Shown here piece after piece: positions 14,813 through 29,623 of a DNA stretch of 64,000 nt. The position numbers and the translations under genes were made by a program. The notes beneath the pieces were generated by a model, which was not told the origin of the DNA, did not search any database, and was given only the letters and a program-made list of their open reading frames with translations. Numbering within the stretch: position 1 is the stretch's first letter; each line of letters opens with the position of its first letter. The stretch is from NCBI RefSeq assembly GCF_050003625.1, contig NC_134400.1:62434241-62498240 (forward strand), written 5' to 3'. This DNA comes from Haematobia irritans (Eukaryota; Arthropoda; Insecta; Diptera; Muscidae).

Positions 14813-15416
14813 GAAATACTTTAGTGATGAGATAAAATAATATTAAAAAGTTAACACCCCCACCCTTTAGCTTTCAATGTCCTCATTAGAGATGTGAGTT
14901 TCAGTCACGAAGGAAAAATCATAAAATAAATATGCCATCACTCGCTGTAATATATATACATAAGATCTCGAAAATATGTACATAGCATTAACTACTAATA
15001 AAGATGAATTTATAATTTGAAATTGAGGAATTCACGAAAAAAATATCGAACTGACGCATACTGATGCACGAACAACGTCTTCAAACAACTAAAGTATAAT
15101 TTTCGTGATTCACAACAACTCAGCAAAAACTGAGTAATCACTAGTGATTCCTCCAGCATTACCGGTAATCAAAAACTTACTAATTGCATTACCGGCGATT
15201 AAAAAATTTATTACGTATGTAGCTTACAATTCATTTTTTTTTTTGAATTATCGGTAATCAAAATCGTATTATACGATTCAGCATTACTAAACATTTTAAA
15301 AGTAATTTTTTACCATTCGCAACGAATATCGGTTCCAAGTCGTCGACTATGAAACACGTCATATCTCGGGGTCCGGGTTCGAAACCTGCCGAGCCCCCAA
15401 TTAAAACATGCTTTTG
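14813..15416 (+). other. Arm sequence with ATTACCGGTAAT motifs and a tRNA-B-box-like site
   Basis: At 15120-15330 there are repeated ATTACCGGTAAT or near-palindromic versions and 'actgagtaatcactagtgat'. At 15376-15390, GGGTTCGAAACC matches a Pol III B box. A possible tRNA-like 3' half ('ccgagccccc') follows, but no A box is convincing. No gene is seen. Confidence 0.4.
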
Positions 15417-15970
15417 TATACCCTGCACCATAACATGGGGGGTATGCTAACTTCATCATTCATTTTGTAACACATCGAAATATTGGTCTAAGGACCCATA
15501 AAGTAGGTAGAATGGTATTGCAAACGGGCCACAGGTATACCCCCATATAAATCGATCCCCAGATTTCGCCAGCGGATTCTCTTAAAAGAGCAAATTTCAT
15601 TCGATCCCGTTGAAATTTGGTACGCGAGGTTAGTAGAGCTCCTCTAACAACCATGCACAAATTAGTCCCTATCGGCCCATATAATATACAGCTCCCAGAT
15701 TTACCCTCCGGAGGAGTAAATGCCATTCAATGTGATTGAAATTTGCCCCTCTAATTACCACTCAAGATTGGTTCATAATAATTTGTAGACTCCTCTTTAT
15801 AAACCGATTAAGAACTAATGAGACTTACATGGCTATTTATTTTGCTTTGTTGTGTTACATAAACTCCATATGGACTAACTTACAATTTAGAAGTCAGTGT
15901 GCAGTCCATGGTAGAGTGTACATAAAATTAGGCCTGGTCGAACTTTCGGCCCTATATTCTTGTTTTTTTT
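15417..15970 (+). mobile_element. DINE-like element D2 (left arm copy)
   Basis: It starts TATACCCTGCACCATAACAT and has a (GGGG)TAT return, tandem-unit words and the end 'ggcctggtcgaactttcggc ... tatattcttgttttt'. The 88-codon (-) and 129-codon (+) frames are not genes. The mirror is 16621-17182. Confidence 0.75.
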
Positions 15971-16027
15971 TTTTTTTATTAAATATTTTGGAAACCTTCA
16001 GGAATCATTATATATCAGGTATACCGT

Positions 16028-19148
<3,121 letters not shown>

Positions 19149-19298
19149 CATGTAAAAACATGTGTTTTTTAATTTTATGATAAACTTTCGTATTTAATTA
19201 TGCGTAGATTCTACGAAACCATTTCGTTTTATAAAAAAGTTTGATGAACCAAAAAGGTTTTCAGCGGTGGATTATCCCACCTCAGTAATGCTGGTGAC

Positions 19299-21009
19299 CC
19301 AAGGAGGAGTTCTATCACCTCTTCTTTGGAATGTTGCTATAAACAACCTTCTGGTTTCCCTAGAAAAAGAAAGGATAAAAGTGGTGGCATACGCAGATGA
19401 TGTGGCGCTAGCAGTCAGGGGAAAATTCCCATCCACAATCAGAGATATTATACAGAGAGCTCTCCGGATGACTGAGAAATGGGCGAAAGATAATGGTCTT
19501 GGTGTAAATCCAGCAAAGACAGAACTAGTCATGTACTGCAAAGATCGCAAAACTCCCACGGTTAGGCCCATTTCCTTAGGGGGTACTGAAATTCCCTTTG
19601 GTGAGTGTGCAAAATACCTTGGCGTTATTTTGGACAGGAAGCTGAATTTTAGGCTTAGTATTGAAGAGAGGGCGAGAAAAGCCACGGTAGCTTTGTACTC
19701 GTGCAAAAAGGCAATAGGGAAAAAGTGGGGACTAAAACCAAAAATTGTGCATTGGCTATACACTGCAGTAGTTAGACCTATAATGCTATATGGTGTTGTA
19801 GTCTGGTGGCCGGCACTTCAGAAACCGACTTGTTTTGATAAAGTTCAGCGTATGGCGAGCTTATGTATCTCAGGCGCATTTAGTAAGACAGGAACAGACT
19901 CCCTTAATGTCATGCTACATCTATTGCCTTTAGACATTTTGGCCAAACAGTCAGCTGCAACAACGGCTGTGCGGTTGCGCGAGCTATCGCTGTGGTCGGA
20001 AAAAATGTACGGTCATAGTTCGGTCCTCAAAATAATGCCAGATGTGCCTAAAGTAGTGGATTATACCCTGGCAAAACCACTTTTAGACAAAAAGTTTGAA
20101 ACTCTAATTCCCAACAGTGAGGCGTGGTGTACACAGACCCCGGGGAATAAAAGATATATATATTTCTATACTGATGGCTCCAAATTGAATGGACAAGTGG
20201 GGTTCGGAATATATTCTAAAGATCTGGAAATTCGAATAGCGAAAAGATTACCTAATCACTGTAGTGTTTTTCAGGCTGAAATATTAGCAATAAGAGAGGT
20301 GCCGAATTGGCTGAGAAGTAATGTTCCAACAAATATTGGCATTAATATATACTCAGACAGTCAACCTGCAATAAAATCCTTGGACTCTGTGTTCCTCAAC
20401 TCGAAAACGGCCATCGACTGCCGCAAATCTCTCAATGAGATGGCTGAGCAGTACAATATTCACCTAATATGGGTGCCTGGCCATAGGAACATACCGGGGA
20501 ACTGCGAAGCGGATGAGTTGGCAAGGCAAGGGACTACCTTACATATTCCAGGGGAACTAGAATCTGTTGGTATGCCCCTAGCTACCTGCAAGCTCATGCT
20601 GCGTGAGAAGGCTGTTAGGATGGCAAATGTTCGATGGGAGAATTGCAAGGGTTGTAACGACACCAAGCAAATATGGCCCCATTTCAACTTAAACCGCACA
20701 CTAGATATGCTAATGTTCTCGAGACGTCAGATATCACTCCTGATATCTGCTATAACGGGTCGCTGACTGATAGGCGATTTTGCAAAAACTATTGGCGCGA
20801 AGTATAATGACTATTGTATGAGCTGTCATGATGCGGAGGAAAAAGAATCGATTAAACACCTCTTGTGTGAGTGTCCTGCATTTTGTGTAAAGCGCAAGCA
20901 ACTTTTAGGAGCATATAGCTTCAGATTACTGGCGGATCTGGAAAACGTTAACTTAAGCAGTCTGCTAATGTTTTTGGAACAATCTGGTTGGTTCAACAAA
21001 GAAAAATAA
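19299..21009 (+). pseudogene. LINE ORF2 remnant: RT (C-terminal part), RNase H, CCHC tail
   Basis: The encoded protein starts at QGGVLSPLLWN (RT motif) and continues with VVAYADDVALAV (catalytic YADD), the thumb region, then RNase H motifs FYTDGSK, FQAEILAI, IYSDSQPAIK and WVPGHRNIPGNCEADELAR, which hold the D-E-D acidic residues. The RT fingers and the whole endonuclease are missing. An in-frame TGA (20764-20766) falls after SAITGR. Copy 2 reads TGC TTG there, so the frame formerly continued through CLIGDF and the CMSCHDAEEK...HLLCECP zinc-like motif to the stop at 21007-21009. The first ~11 codons of the apparent 499-codon frame come from the host SINE. Confidence 0.9.
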
Positions 21010-21145
21010 TCAAGAAGGTTCAGCGGTTAAAACTAGAAGTGCCCATATGTAATAGGTACTTTTAGTTAATGTGGTATCACAATGGACTGAATAGTCTAAG
21101 TGAGCCTGAATCTTAATCGGGCTGCCACTTTAACCTAACCTAACC
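19299..21145 (+). mobile_element. LINE (non-LTR retrotransposon) with RNase H, 5'-truncated, copy 1
   Basis: The insertion has a 13-bp target-site duplication (TAATGCTGGTGAC). It starts inside the reverse-transcriptase gene, has a short 3' UTR (21010-21130) and ends in TTTAACCTAACCTAACC rather than poly(A). Clades whose ORF2 carries RNase H and whose tails are simple repeats (I/LOA-like) fit best. I cannot assign the clade without an alignment. Confidence 0.9.
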
Positions 21146-21368
21146 TAATGCTGGTGACATTTCCGATGGTTTCAAAGCTTCTCTAAGTGATTTCATTGCA
21201 ATGTGGAACACCGTTCGGACTCGGCTATAAAAAGGAGGTCCCTTGTCATTGAGCTTAACATGGAATCGGGCAGCACTCAGTGATAAGAGAGAAGTTCACC
21301 AATGTGGTATCACAATGGACTGAGTAGTCTAAGTGAGCCTGATACATCGGGCTGCCACCTAACCTAAT

Positions 21369-22504
21369 CTTCGTACTTTCAAAGAAATACTTTGGCACTT
21401 TTCATGAAAAAATTTTAATGCGCTTTTAACGCAATTTCATAAAATATTTACGAAAATTCGATTTTTTAAGAAAAATTTACGAATAATAGTTACCCAGTAA
21501 AAAAGAGCTTCCACAAAAGTGTTTTGGATACCCAATTTGTGATCCGAAAGTAGTGCAAACTTGGAACATCTCCAATGAATTTTACATGGGTTTATCATAG
21601 AACGGAAGTACTCAATTTTTGGGTCCTTTACATTGCTTCAGAAGTTGTGACTTGGAAGTTCATTTGGATTAAGAAATTTAAAAAACTAAAAAACAATTTT
21701 TTTTCCAATTTCACTTTTTATTTTTATCAGTATTTTTTTCCAATTTTATTTTCTTATTATCTAATGTTTACAAATTGAAAAATTTCTTCGCTTCCACCAC
21801 AAATTACATTGAACACCATGCATCAAAACATCTACTTCAAATCTCACCAGCTGCAAGTTTTTTATTAACTATTCTTTTATTTATATTTTTATGTTATACA
21901 TTTATTTGGTTTTTTTTTTCGGCATACATATATTTTTGTATATGAACAAAAAATTAAAATGTATCGTAATTTGCAGAGCCCAGTGGGGATTTTTTATTAT
22001 TTTTTCACTTTTTTATTGATTTTCTTTTCATTTTTGAGAAATTTTATTGTCCAAAACTTGAATTTTCAATTAAAACGGCCTAATTCTGTACTTTCTATGA
22101 CTTGTCTTGAATCGATAGGGGATCCCGGGATACACTTTAAAAGAAATGTTTGTGGACTTGTCCAAAGGGACTGAATCGGAAGTAGAAAAAACTTGATGGG
22201 GGATTCCGAGATGCGCTTTGAAAGAAATGTTTGTGGATCAACTTCCAGTTTTTTTTGCCGAGTAATAAAGAGAATACTTTCTCAACATAACACCAATATT
22301 ATTTCTTGACTGATTTGCCAGAAGCATGGAATCTAGTGGCAGGATAAATCATTCCAACGAAGCTGAAACTAGAACATATATCCACAGGGACAAAAAATAT
22401 TGTTTTCCATATATTTCGGTGTAAAAATTATATGTTTGGAACTGAAATTGTTAACACAGTATTTTTAAGTGCAAGCATATAATGTTCATAAACTATCATA
22501 ACAT
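21369..22504. other. AT-rich spacer with MITE A scrap
   Basis: Around 21493-21640 'cccagtaaaaaagagcttcc' and 'tttacatgggtttatcatag' are decayed MITE A sequence. Family J words (ATATGTTTGGAAC) lie at 22420-22500. No gene is recognised. Confidence 0.5.
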
Positions 22505-22872
22505 CCCAACAAAAAATATGGAAGTTCTTCTAACGGCACAACTTTAAAAGCACTTCCAAACATGTCTACCCAAAGATGCTCTTCATTTTAACTTACATTA
22601 ACATTAAAAGTACGAAAAAAACCAAGTTGTAAAAATTCGAATTAAAAGTACATCCTGGGTAGCTAAAATAAAGAACATCATTGGGAGTGCATATTCTGGA
22701 AGTGCTTTTAAAGTTGTGCCTTTGAAAGAACTTCCAAATTTTGTTGCTGGGTGGTAGACATCCGCCCTATGACAATCCCATGTCAAATTCATCGGTTCTG
22801 CGCCAATTTTGCACCACATCCGGATCCAAAAAGTAAATTTTCACTACTTTTTTGGCGACGCTTTTTTGGCTG
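22505..22872. mobile_element. MITE A fold-back composite
   Basis: One terminal region is present as an inverted repeat: 22505-22592 ('cccaacaaaaaatatggaag') against 22664-22751 ('gaacttccaaattttgttgctggg'). It is followed by the opposite terminal region of family A (22755-22872, ending 'gcgacgcttttttggctgg'). Confidence 0.75.
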
Positions 22873-22932
22873 GAATATTTGCGACATATATGTTAATATG
22901 TTACAACATAATATGTTTGGACATAAAATTTG

Positions 22933-23961
22933 TATTACCTCCACCATAAGATAGGGGGTATATTAACTTTGTCATTCCGTTCGTAACACATCGAAATATT
23001 GCTCTTAGACCCCATAAAGTATATATATTCTGAGTCGTGGTGAAATTCTGAGTCGATCTAAACATGTCTGTCCATCCGTCTGTTGAACTCACGCTAACTT
23101 CCGAAAGAAACAAACTATCGACTTGAAACTTGGTAAAAGTAGTTGTTATTGATGTAGGTCGGATGCTATTGCAAATGGGCTATATTGGACCACTTTTACG
23201 TATAGCCCCCATATAAACCGACCCCCCAGATTTGGCTTGCGGAGCCTCTTAGAGAAGCAAATTTCATCCGATCGGGTTGAAATTTGGTACGTGGTGTAAG
23301 TATACGGTCTCTAACAACCATGCAAAAACTTGTCCATATCTGTCCAGAATTATATATAGCCCCCATATAAACCGATCCCCAGATTTGACTTCCGGAGCAT
23401 CTTGGAGGAGCTAAATTCACCTGATCCAGTTGAAATTTGGTGTTAGTATATGGTCTCTAGCAACCATGCAAAAATTTGTATATATCGGTTTATAGTTATA
23501 TATAGCCGATCCCCAATCACGCAAAAAAGTGGTCCATAATCATGGTTGCCACTTGAGCCAAAAATAATCTACCAAAATTTTATTTCTATAGAAAATTTTG
23601 TCAACATTTTATTACAATAGAAAATTTTGCCAAATTTTATTTCTATAGAACATTTTGTCAACATTTTATTACTATAGAAAATTTTGTCAAAATTTTATAT
23701 CTATAGAAAATTTTGTCAAACTGAATTATATACGTATTTAATTAGCCTTTTTTTAGTTTAATATATACCACGTATGGACTAACTTACAATTTAGAAGACG
23801 GTGTTAGAAAGTTTTAATATACAGTGCCATCGGCAAGTGTTACCGCAACCCAAGTAGTTCGATTGTGGATGATAGTATTTGGTAGAAGTTTCTACGCAAT
23901 CCATGGTGGAGGGTACATAAGCTTCGGCCTGGCCGAACTTACGGCCGTATATACTTGTTTT
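22933..23961 (+). mobile_element. DINE-like element D4, near complete
   Basis: It starts TATTACCTCCACCATAAGAT with the return GGGGGTATA, has (TA)n at 23018, a (GTCY)n tract (23065-23085), and tandem ~140-bp units with 'ccccatataaaccgaccccc'. The 29-bp units (23572-23720) and the 3' module ending CCGTATATACTTGTTTT follow. It shows that the 29-bp array and the 'cggcctggccgaac' module belong to the same element as the (GTCY)n start. Confidence 0.8.
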
Positions 23962-25910
23962 AATATAATATGTGTGGATGCAAACATACATTTATTTAGA
24001 AATTGGCTATAAATAAACATGAGTTTAGAAAGAGAGACCGAGATGGCTAAAATTCCAACATGAAGGAATATAATATATAAATAATATTCTAATAAATTAT
24101 AAACATATTTTTTTATTTGCAATCCAACACAAGTATGTTTATTTCATTTTGCTGCAAGTAAAAAATGGAAGTATCCAATTGGAGCCTTAAAAATATATAT
24201 GCCTTAGGTGAAATATAATATGTTTGAACAATACAAACAATATATTGTTTGGTCAAATTCTAAAAATATATATGCTTGAAACAGAATGTGTTTGGGAGTA
24301 TATGTTACAAAACTAATGCAATGACGAGGGCATATTTAAGAAGTTGGTGCATGCCCAAATGAGACCAGATTACATGGAATTATAGTGTGTGCTCAGAGAC
24401 GCTCTATTCGTTTAGGTAGCCTCAATATACACTCGTGACATCCGACATCTATGGAATACTTGTGGGCGTTTTGTTTGATTGAAATCAACTTGGCTTTAAT
24501 AATTTTGATAAATTTTTCAAAATAATGAAATCGTCTTTAAATGTTTTTGACTTTTTGTGTCTTGACTACAAAGCATGAAATACATTTTAAAGACGTTTTT
24601 TACTTAAAAAATTGCACAATTTCTACTTGAGTGGAGTCTGGATTTGTAAATTAAATTGTCTTTAACAAGTTTTTAAAGAACTTTGGTAGCACATGAAGAA
24701 AAAAGCTGAAAAAAACTATTAAATTAAAATGCGTTTCCTATAATCAAGTATGCTAAACTCACATTTAAAGAAGAATTATGTCTTAAATGTGTCCTTACAT
24801 TAATTCGGAATCAAAAGCAAAAACATTAGTGTAAACGCAAAAATCTTTGGAACCGGGCAAACTTCTTTTTCAATCCATGCAATGATTTTTCAATGTATGC
24901 AAACTAGAATATCATATTACGAAAAGCCTCGGAAAAGGTAAATACCTAAGTTTTTGAAAAGGTTCAGTTCGGGGTCAGCTTAGGCAACACGTTCAAATTA
25001 CTTTGTTAGTTGATTTACGATCGAATTGAAGACCAAAGACTCAGAGTTAGTGTTGTCATCCAAAGTCTAAGAATAAGTTAAGCTCCCAAGAATAAGTTAA
25101 ATTATCGCACAAACTCTGGAAATATTTGTTGGATTATATTTCCTATTTATACCCTTCACCACTACTGTGGTACAGGGTATAATAAGTTTGTGCATTTGTA
25201 TGTAACGCCAAGAAATAGTGGTTATAGACCCATCTTTTAGTATACCGATCGGCTTAGAATTAAATTCTGAGTCGATTTAGCGATGTCCGTCTGTCTGTCT
25301 GTCTGTATATGTAATTTTGTGCACAAAGTACAGCTCGCAATTTAAGTCCCATCGTCCTCAAATTTGGCATAGGGCCGTTTCTTTGGACAGAGACAGCCGC
25401 TATTGGTTTTGGAAAAACTCGGTTCAGATTTAGATATAGCTGCCATATATATTTATCCCCGATTTGGTCATAGTTAGCGTGTTTATCAACCGATTTTCTT
25501 GAAATACCGTACATCCAAATATTTTATGAATCTCGAAAATCTTGCAAAATATCAGCCAAATCGGTTCAGATTTAGATAAGGCTCCCATATATATCTTCCG
25601 TCCGAGTTGCACTCACATGACCAGGGGGGCCAAAGTTTACAACCGATCTTTTTGAAATTTTGCACAGAGGTTAGAATTGACATTCTGCCAATGCTTGGTA
25701 AATTTGATTGAAATCGGTTAAAATTTAGATAAGGCTCCCATATATATCTTCCGTCCGATTTGCACTCATATGACCAGGGGGGCCAAAGTTATACACCCAT
25801 TTACGTGAAATTTCGCATAGATAGCAGAATTATTATTCTAACTATACCTGTCAAATTTGGTCAAAATCGGTTCAGATTATATATAGCTCCCATATATACG
25901 TACACCAGAG
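23670..25910 (+). repeat. Segmental direct repeat, copy 2
   Basis: Near-identical to 10440-12522. The offset is 13242 bp at first and 13230 after a 12-bp difference near 25080, and then rises by 153 bp because a DINE tandem unit is present twice. Frames of 66, 62, 76 and 84 codons are shared with copy 1 but are not genes. Confidence 0.9.
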
Positions 25911-26165
25911 TTGGGGAAATATGGTAGGCTGTTACACATTTTAGACCAATTTTCAGTGGAAGTTTCCTCCAATTAACTAGATAGCGTTAGCCGATTTAAA
26001 TTTTAATTCTAGAGATTTTGTAGAAGTAAAAAAATTGTCTCTTTTATATGGCTTCCAGCAAATGTGAAGTAGTTGAGATTGTAGCACAAATTTTGGTCTA
26101 TATAGGGGTGACGGGTATAATATAGTCGGCCCCGCCCGACTTTAGACTTTACTTACTTGTTTTTG
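25148..26165 (+). mobile_element. DINE-like element D3', complete
   Basis: It has the hairpin start TATACCCTTCACCACTAC, (GTCY)n at 25283-25306, and two 153-bp units (about 25593-25900). Its 3' end is of a second type: AGTCGGCCCCGCCCGACTTT (a hairpin) followed by TTACTTACTTGTTTTT. Confidence 0.85.
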
Positions 26166-29100
26166 TTATGAAGTTAGAAATGGTTTCAATCGGTGACGAA
26201 CAAACTTTGCAAAGTGTTGCTTTCTTATATCAAACTTTGTAGTTATTTACAAAAGGAAAAATAGAATATCTTTTGTGTTTGTTTGAAGTTACAAATATTT
26301 GAATCATCTATGATGTACTAATAACAAGTGTAAATTTTATGATGAAATTATTCTCCAAACGTCAAGTCGGCCTTTTTTATTTTAAAATTACCGCAAAGTT
26401 TACCAACAATATTGTATTAGCGGAGTACAATGTCAAAGATTAAACAATTTGAGCAAATTTTATGATAAATTTCAGCTTAAAGCAACAAAATTATGAATCG
26501 GAAGTTAAAATTATTGATGTTTAGGGAATAAAACTGTTTCCTTTGTAGAAGTGCCACTGCCTCTCTTATTTTATTAAGGAATCACCTAAGATTTTTATTT
26601 TTTCAAGAAACAACAAACAAAACATTTTCTGATTTCTGTTTGTTATAGAATACTCATGTATTATTTTATGAGCCAACGAAAAGAAATCGATTTTAGACAA
26701 AACTGCTTTACTCAAAATTAACTCCTAGATTCGTTCTTCCGCAATAGTTTTGAAGATTGAGACAATTCAATTCATTGTAGAGTATACTCGACAAAGGAAC
26801 TTTAAGTATCATATGGACTATATGGTTTATAGCGTATTTCTTCAAAATAGGCTTATTTTATCTGAAATATTGGTTCGCTGGTTTTTGAGTATACCATTCT
26901 ACAAATGGGTTTATAAGTTGCGACGAAGAAGTCCTTTTTCTGATGGTTGATTATAAAATTTCATCATTTGACCTTGTATATTTGAACCATGTGGAAATTG
27001 TGAGCACTTCGATATCCTCTAGCCTTTGATGTGCTAATATTAAAATATGTCCGGTTGCGTTAGAATTTACCATCGGCTACGTAGAATAAAATTTGAAATA
27101 TGAGATTTTATGCTGTAACACGCGTCTGTGGCGTCAAATACGTTACTGTTTAGTCACTCTAAACGATTTTTGCACCAATGCGAAATTACACCATACAACT
27201 CTAGCAAATGAGAGTTCTCTCTATGCGCATAGGCTCGTTTACTATCTCTGAGTAAAAGAGCGCGTCGCTGTTTGTTGAAGAGTGAATTTTTGTGAAAAAT
27301 CTCTGCTGTTTTGCTTATGGCCATTGAAAGATTATAAATTCCCAGAAGGCCGACTTCCTTTTCCTCTTAGCTGCTGGCGAGAAGAACCAACCCACCTCAC
27401 ACACACACACACACATTCGCACCCACAATCACACACACATGAAGATGAAACTCTATATACGTATTGTAGTGCATGTGTATGGGTGTATGTATGTAAGCAG
27501 ACTGGCACTTATTTGCTCATCTCTGTGAGACAACGAATTGAACCATTCGAGCCATATAACCAAGAGCAGTTTTTCACGTTGCAAGCAGACGAGTGGAGTG
27601 GGTGGAGTATATGGATAACTTGTGTATGCTAGCTAGCATTAATGTTAGGGTGCTGCTACATGTATTGTTATCCATATACATGCATACATATGGACGTGTA
27701 TATACCACAATATACGGTTCAGAGCAATAGCATGTAAGTGGAAAGAGCTGAATAACTCCGTCCTTCTGGAGGCAGGGATAGGTGGGAGCGCGGGTGGCAT
27801 ATTACCTGCGGCAATATGCGAGCGACCGAGTGCTGTATTCAGATGCTATGGTAGTAGCATAGAACGTTATGAGGTGATGCTGCTTCTAGAGAATCAATGT
27901 GGCTGTACACTTTACTCATCATGGATACATGGCATGACATGGTTAGGGGGATGGCAGGGGTATCATGCACAAGTCCATTTGGCAAGTACAGCCATTTGCT
28001 ATTTACGGTTGTTATTGTTTGTTGTTTTTGCTGGATGAAGCCGTTGCTCCCTCTCCATACCCGATACACACAACGGCCAAATGTCTGTCTAGGTGTGCGT
28101 GGACATTTGCATGAAGCTCCAAACTGTGTGTTTGCTCCAGCCAAAGCAAATATTGCCAGCAAGCACCGATGATTTTCCTCGGGTCACAACGATAGGTATG
28201 CGGAAGATTAAATAACCGACGCAATAAGGTATTGTTGTCCCCTCTCACATGCCATCGCTGTAGTGTGAGGCATACAGAATTCCCCTACCAGAGGTCAGCC
28301 CTCTCCACCCATCATTTAGTCATATACTTGGTGTGAACATGTGGCTCCTGCTAGACACAAGAAGCAAGCAAAAGGGGTGTGTAAGACGGCGTACTACTGG
28401 TCCAGAGTCACCAGTACACCAATGTGCATATCTTAGGTGTTGTGCAGTCATCTGTTCTACCATACTCACGCAAAAAAACAAGCAATACCAGCAAAAGCTG
28501 AGAAGGGTACACCCCCAGGTTGTACATAGCCAAAGGCTGGGTCCACGTTGCATTCACACCGAAACTCTTAACGCGTAAGTTAGCTGAAAATTCTTCAATT
28601 CAACCGCAAGGAATACGGAAGTTTCCCCAAAAATACATTTATCAAAGTAATATGTTGTGCCAATAAAAAACAAGTGACTCCGTTTCCTTAAGATTCACAA
28701 GCGCGCCGAGACATACCAAAGACACACTCGACCGGAAATAAAGTGTTGAGAAGCGGGTTACCGGTACGGTTCCATCGCTCTTGGCATCTGTGGCAAAGCT
28801 TTCACCGGCCAATCGAATTAAAGCTAAACAAAGCTAATCTAACAAAATTTCGTGATACGATTATCTACGGTTAAGGATAGCGCTAGCGTCTTTGTACCTT
28901 ATTTTCCTCCTTTCTCGTTCACTGACCCTTGGTTTCGACGGCATTCACTCTGGATTTCTCAAGTAATTTCAGGAGGAAGGTAAGAAGGAATGACCAAACT
29001 ATGGTTGCCATTGTGAATTTCCTGAATTTGAATTTTGATGAAATGATTCCTATTGCAGGAATTTGACATGTCATTCCTAGCCACCCTTGATGCTAACGCA

Positions 29101-29623
29101 TGGCAGGTATGTTGTTATTAAAATAAAGAAAAGGAGGAGAAAAAAACGAATATTCCACCGCAAAATACGAATGAATGGTGCGTTAAAAAAAGCAAAAAGA
29201 CAAAAGTGCAAATGTCAGCCAGTGCATTGGATCATTACAAAAAAAAAAAAAAACTTGGAGCCTTCACGAAATATTTCATCTCACCTTAAGAGATCATCAT
29301 GGAATGCAATTCCATTCTTTAAAATATATTGTCCTGTATTTGTAAGAAAATTCAAAAAATATTTTACAACTTCCGCTTATTACACTACATAACGAGAATG
29401 GGGTACGATGGTAAAATTATGTTTCTGCCCGGTGTATGCACTCCCAGGCATTTTGAATAAAATGATATATCAGTATCTTCTAAAGTATCTACATACTAAG
29501 GGTTGAAATGTATTCCATGCTGATTTTTAAGATTAATATGGGCAAAATCAAACAACATACAGACAATAAACATGTTTACAGTGAGCATAATCAATATAAT
29601 GCTTAGAAAAAAAAAAATTGTTA
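26166..29623. other. Low-repeat stretch, GC-richer at 27.2-28.9 kb
   Basis: I recognise no element and no protein family. The part at 27.2-28.9 kb is visibly less AT-rich than the rest of the window and contains the (CA)n tract, many non-homologous short frames and, at 28970-28985, an 'aggaggaaggtaaga' donor-like site. It could hold untranslated or regulatory sequence of a host gene, but nothing proves it. A 116-codon frame at 27282-27632 owes part of its length to the CA repeat. Confidence 0.4.
27395..27440. repeat. (CA)n microsatellite, interrupted
   Basis: Two short CA runs are separated by 'ttcgcacccacaat'. Confidence 0.85.

Larger units (their letters stand above)
19247..21367 (+). mobile_element. 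SINE-1, 5'-truncated, split by a LINE
   Basis: The SINE body begins near 19247 ('ttttcagcggtggattatcc'), reaches TAATGCTGGTGAC (19286-19298), is interrupted by the LINE, and resumes at a second TAATGCTGGTGAC (21146-21158). It then runs through 'ttcggactcggctataaaa', the LINE-like tail and CCTAA at 21366. Comparison with the full SINE at 33118-33462 shows that the two halves are contiguous there. Confidence 0.9.

Noticed and set aside
15400..15460. True tRNA gene near 15.37 kb
   Set aside because: Only a B-box-like GGTTCGAAACC is present. No A box and no cloverleaf pairing are convincing (actual site about 15370-15405).
27282..27632. 116-codon frame as a host exon
   Set aside because: It crosses the (CA)n repeat, has no recognised motif, and no splice or conservation evidence is available.
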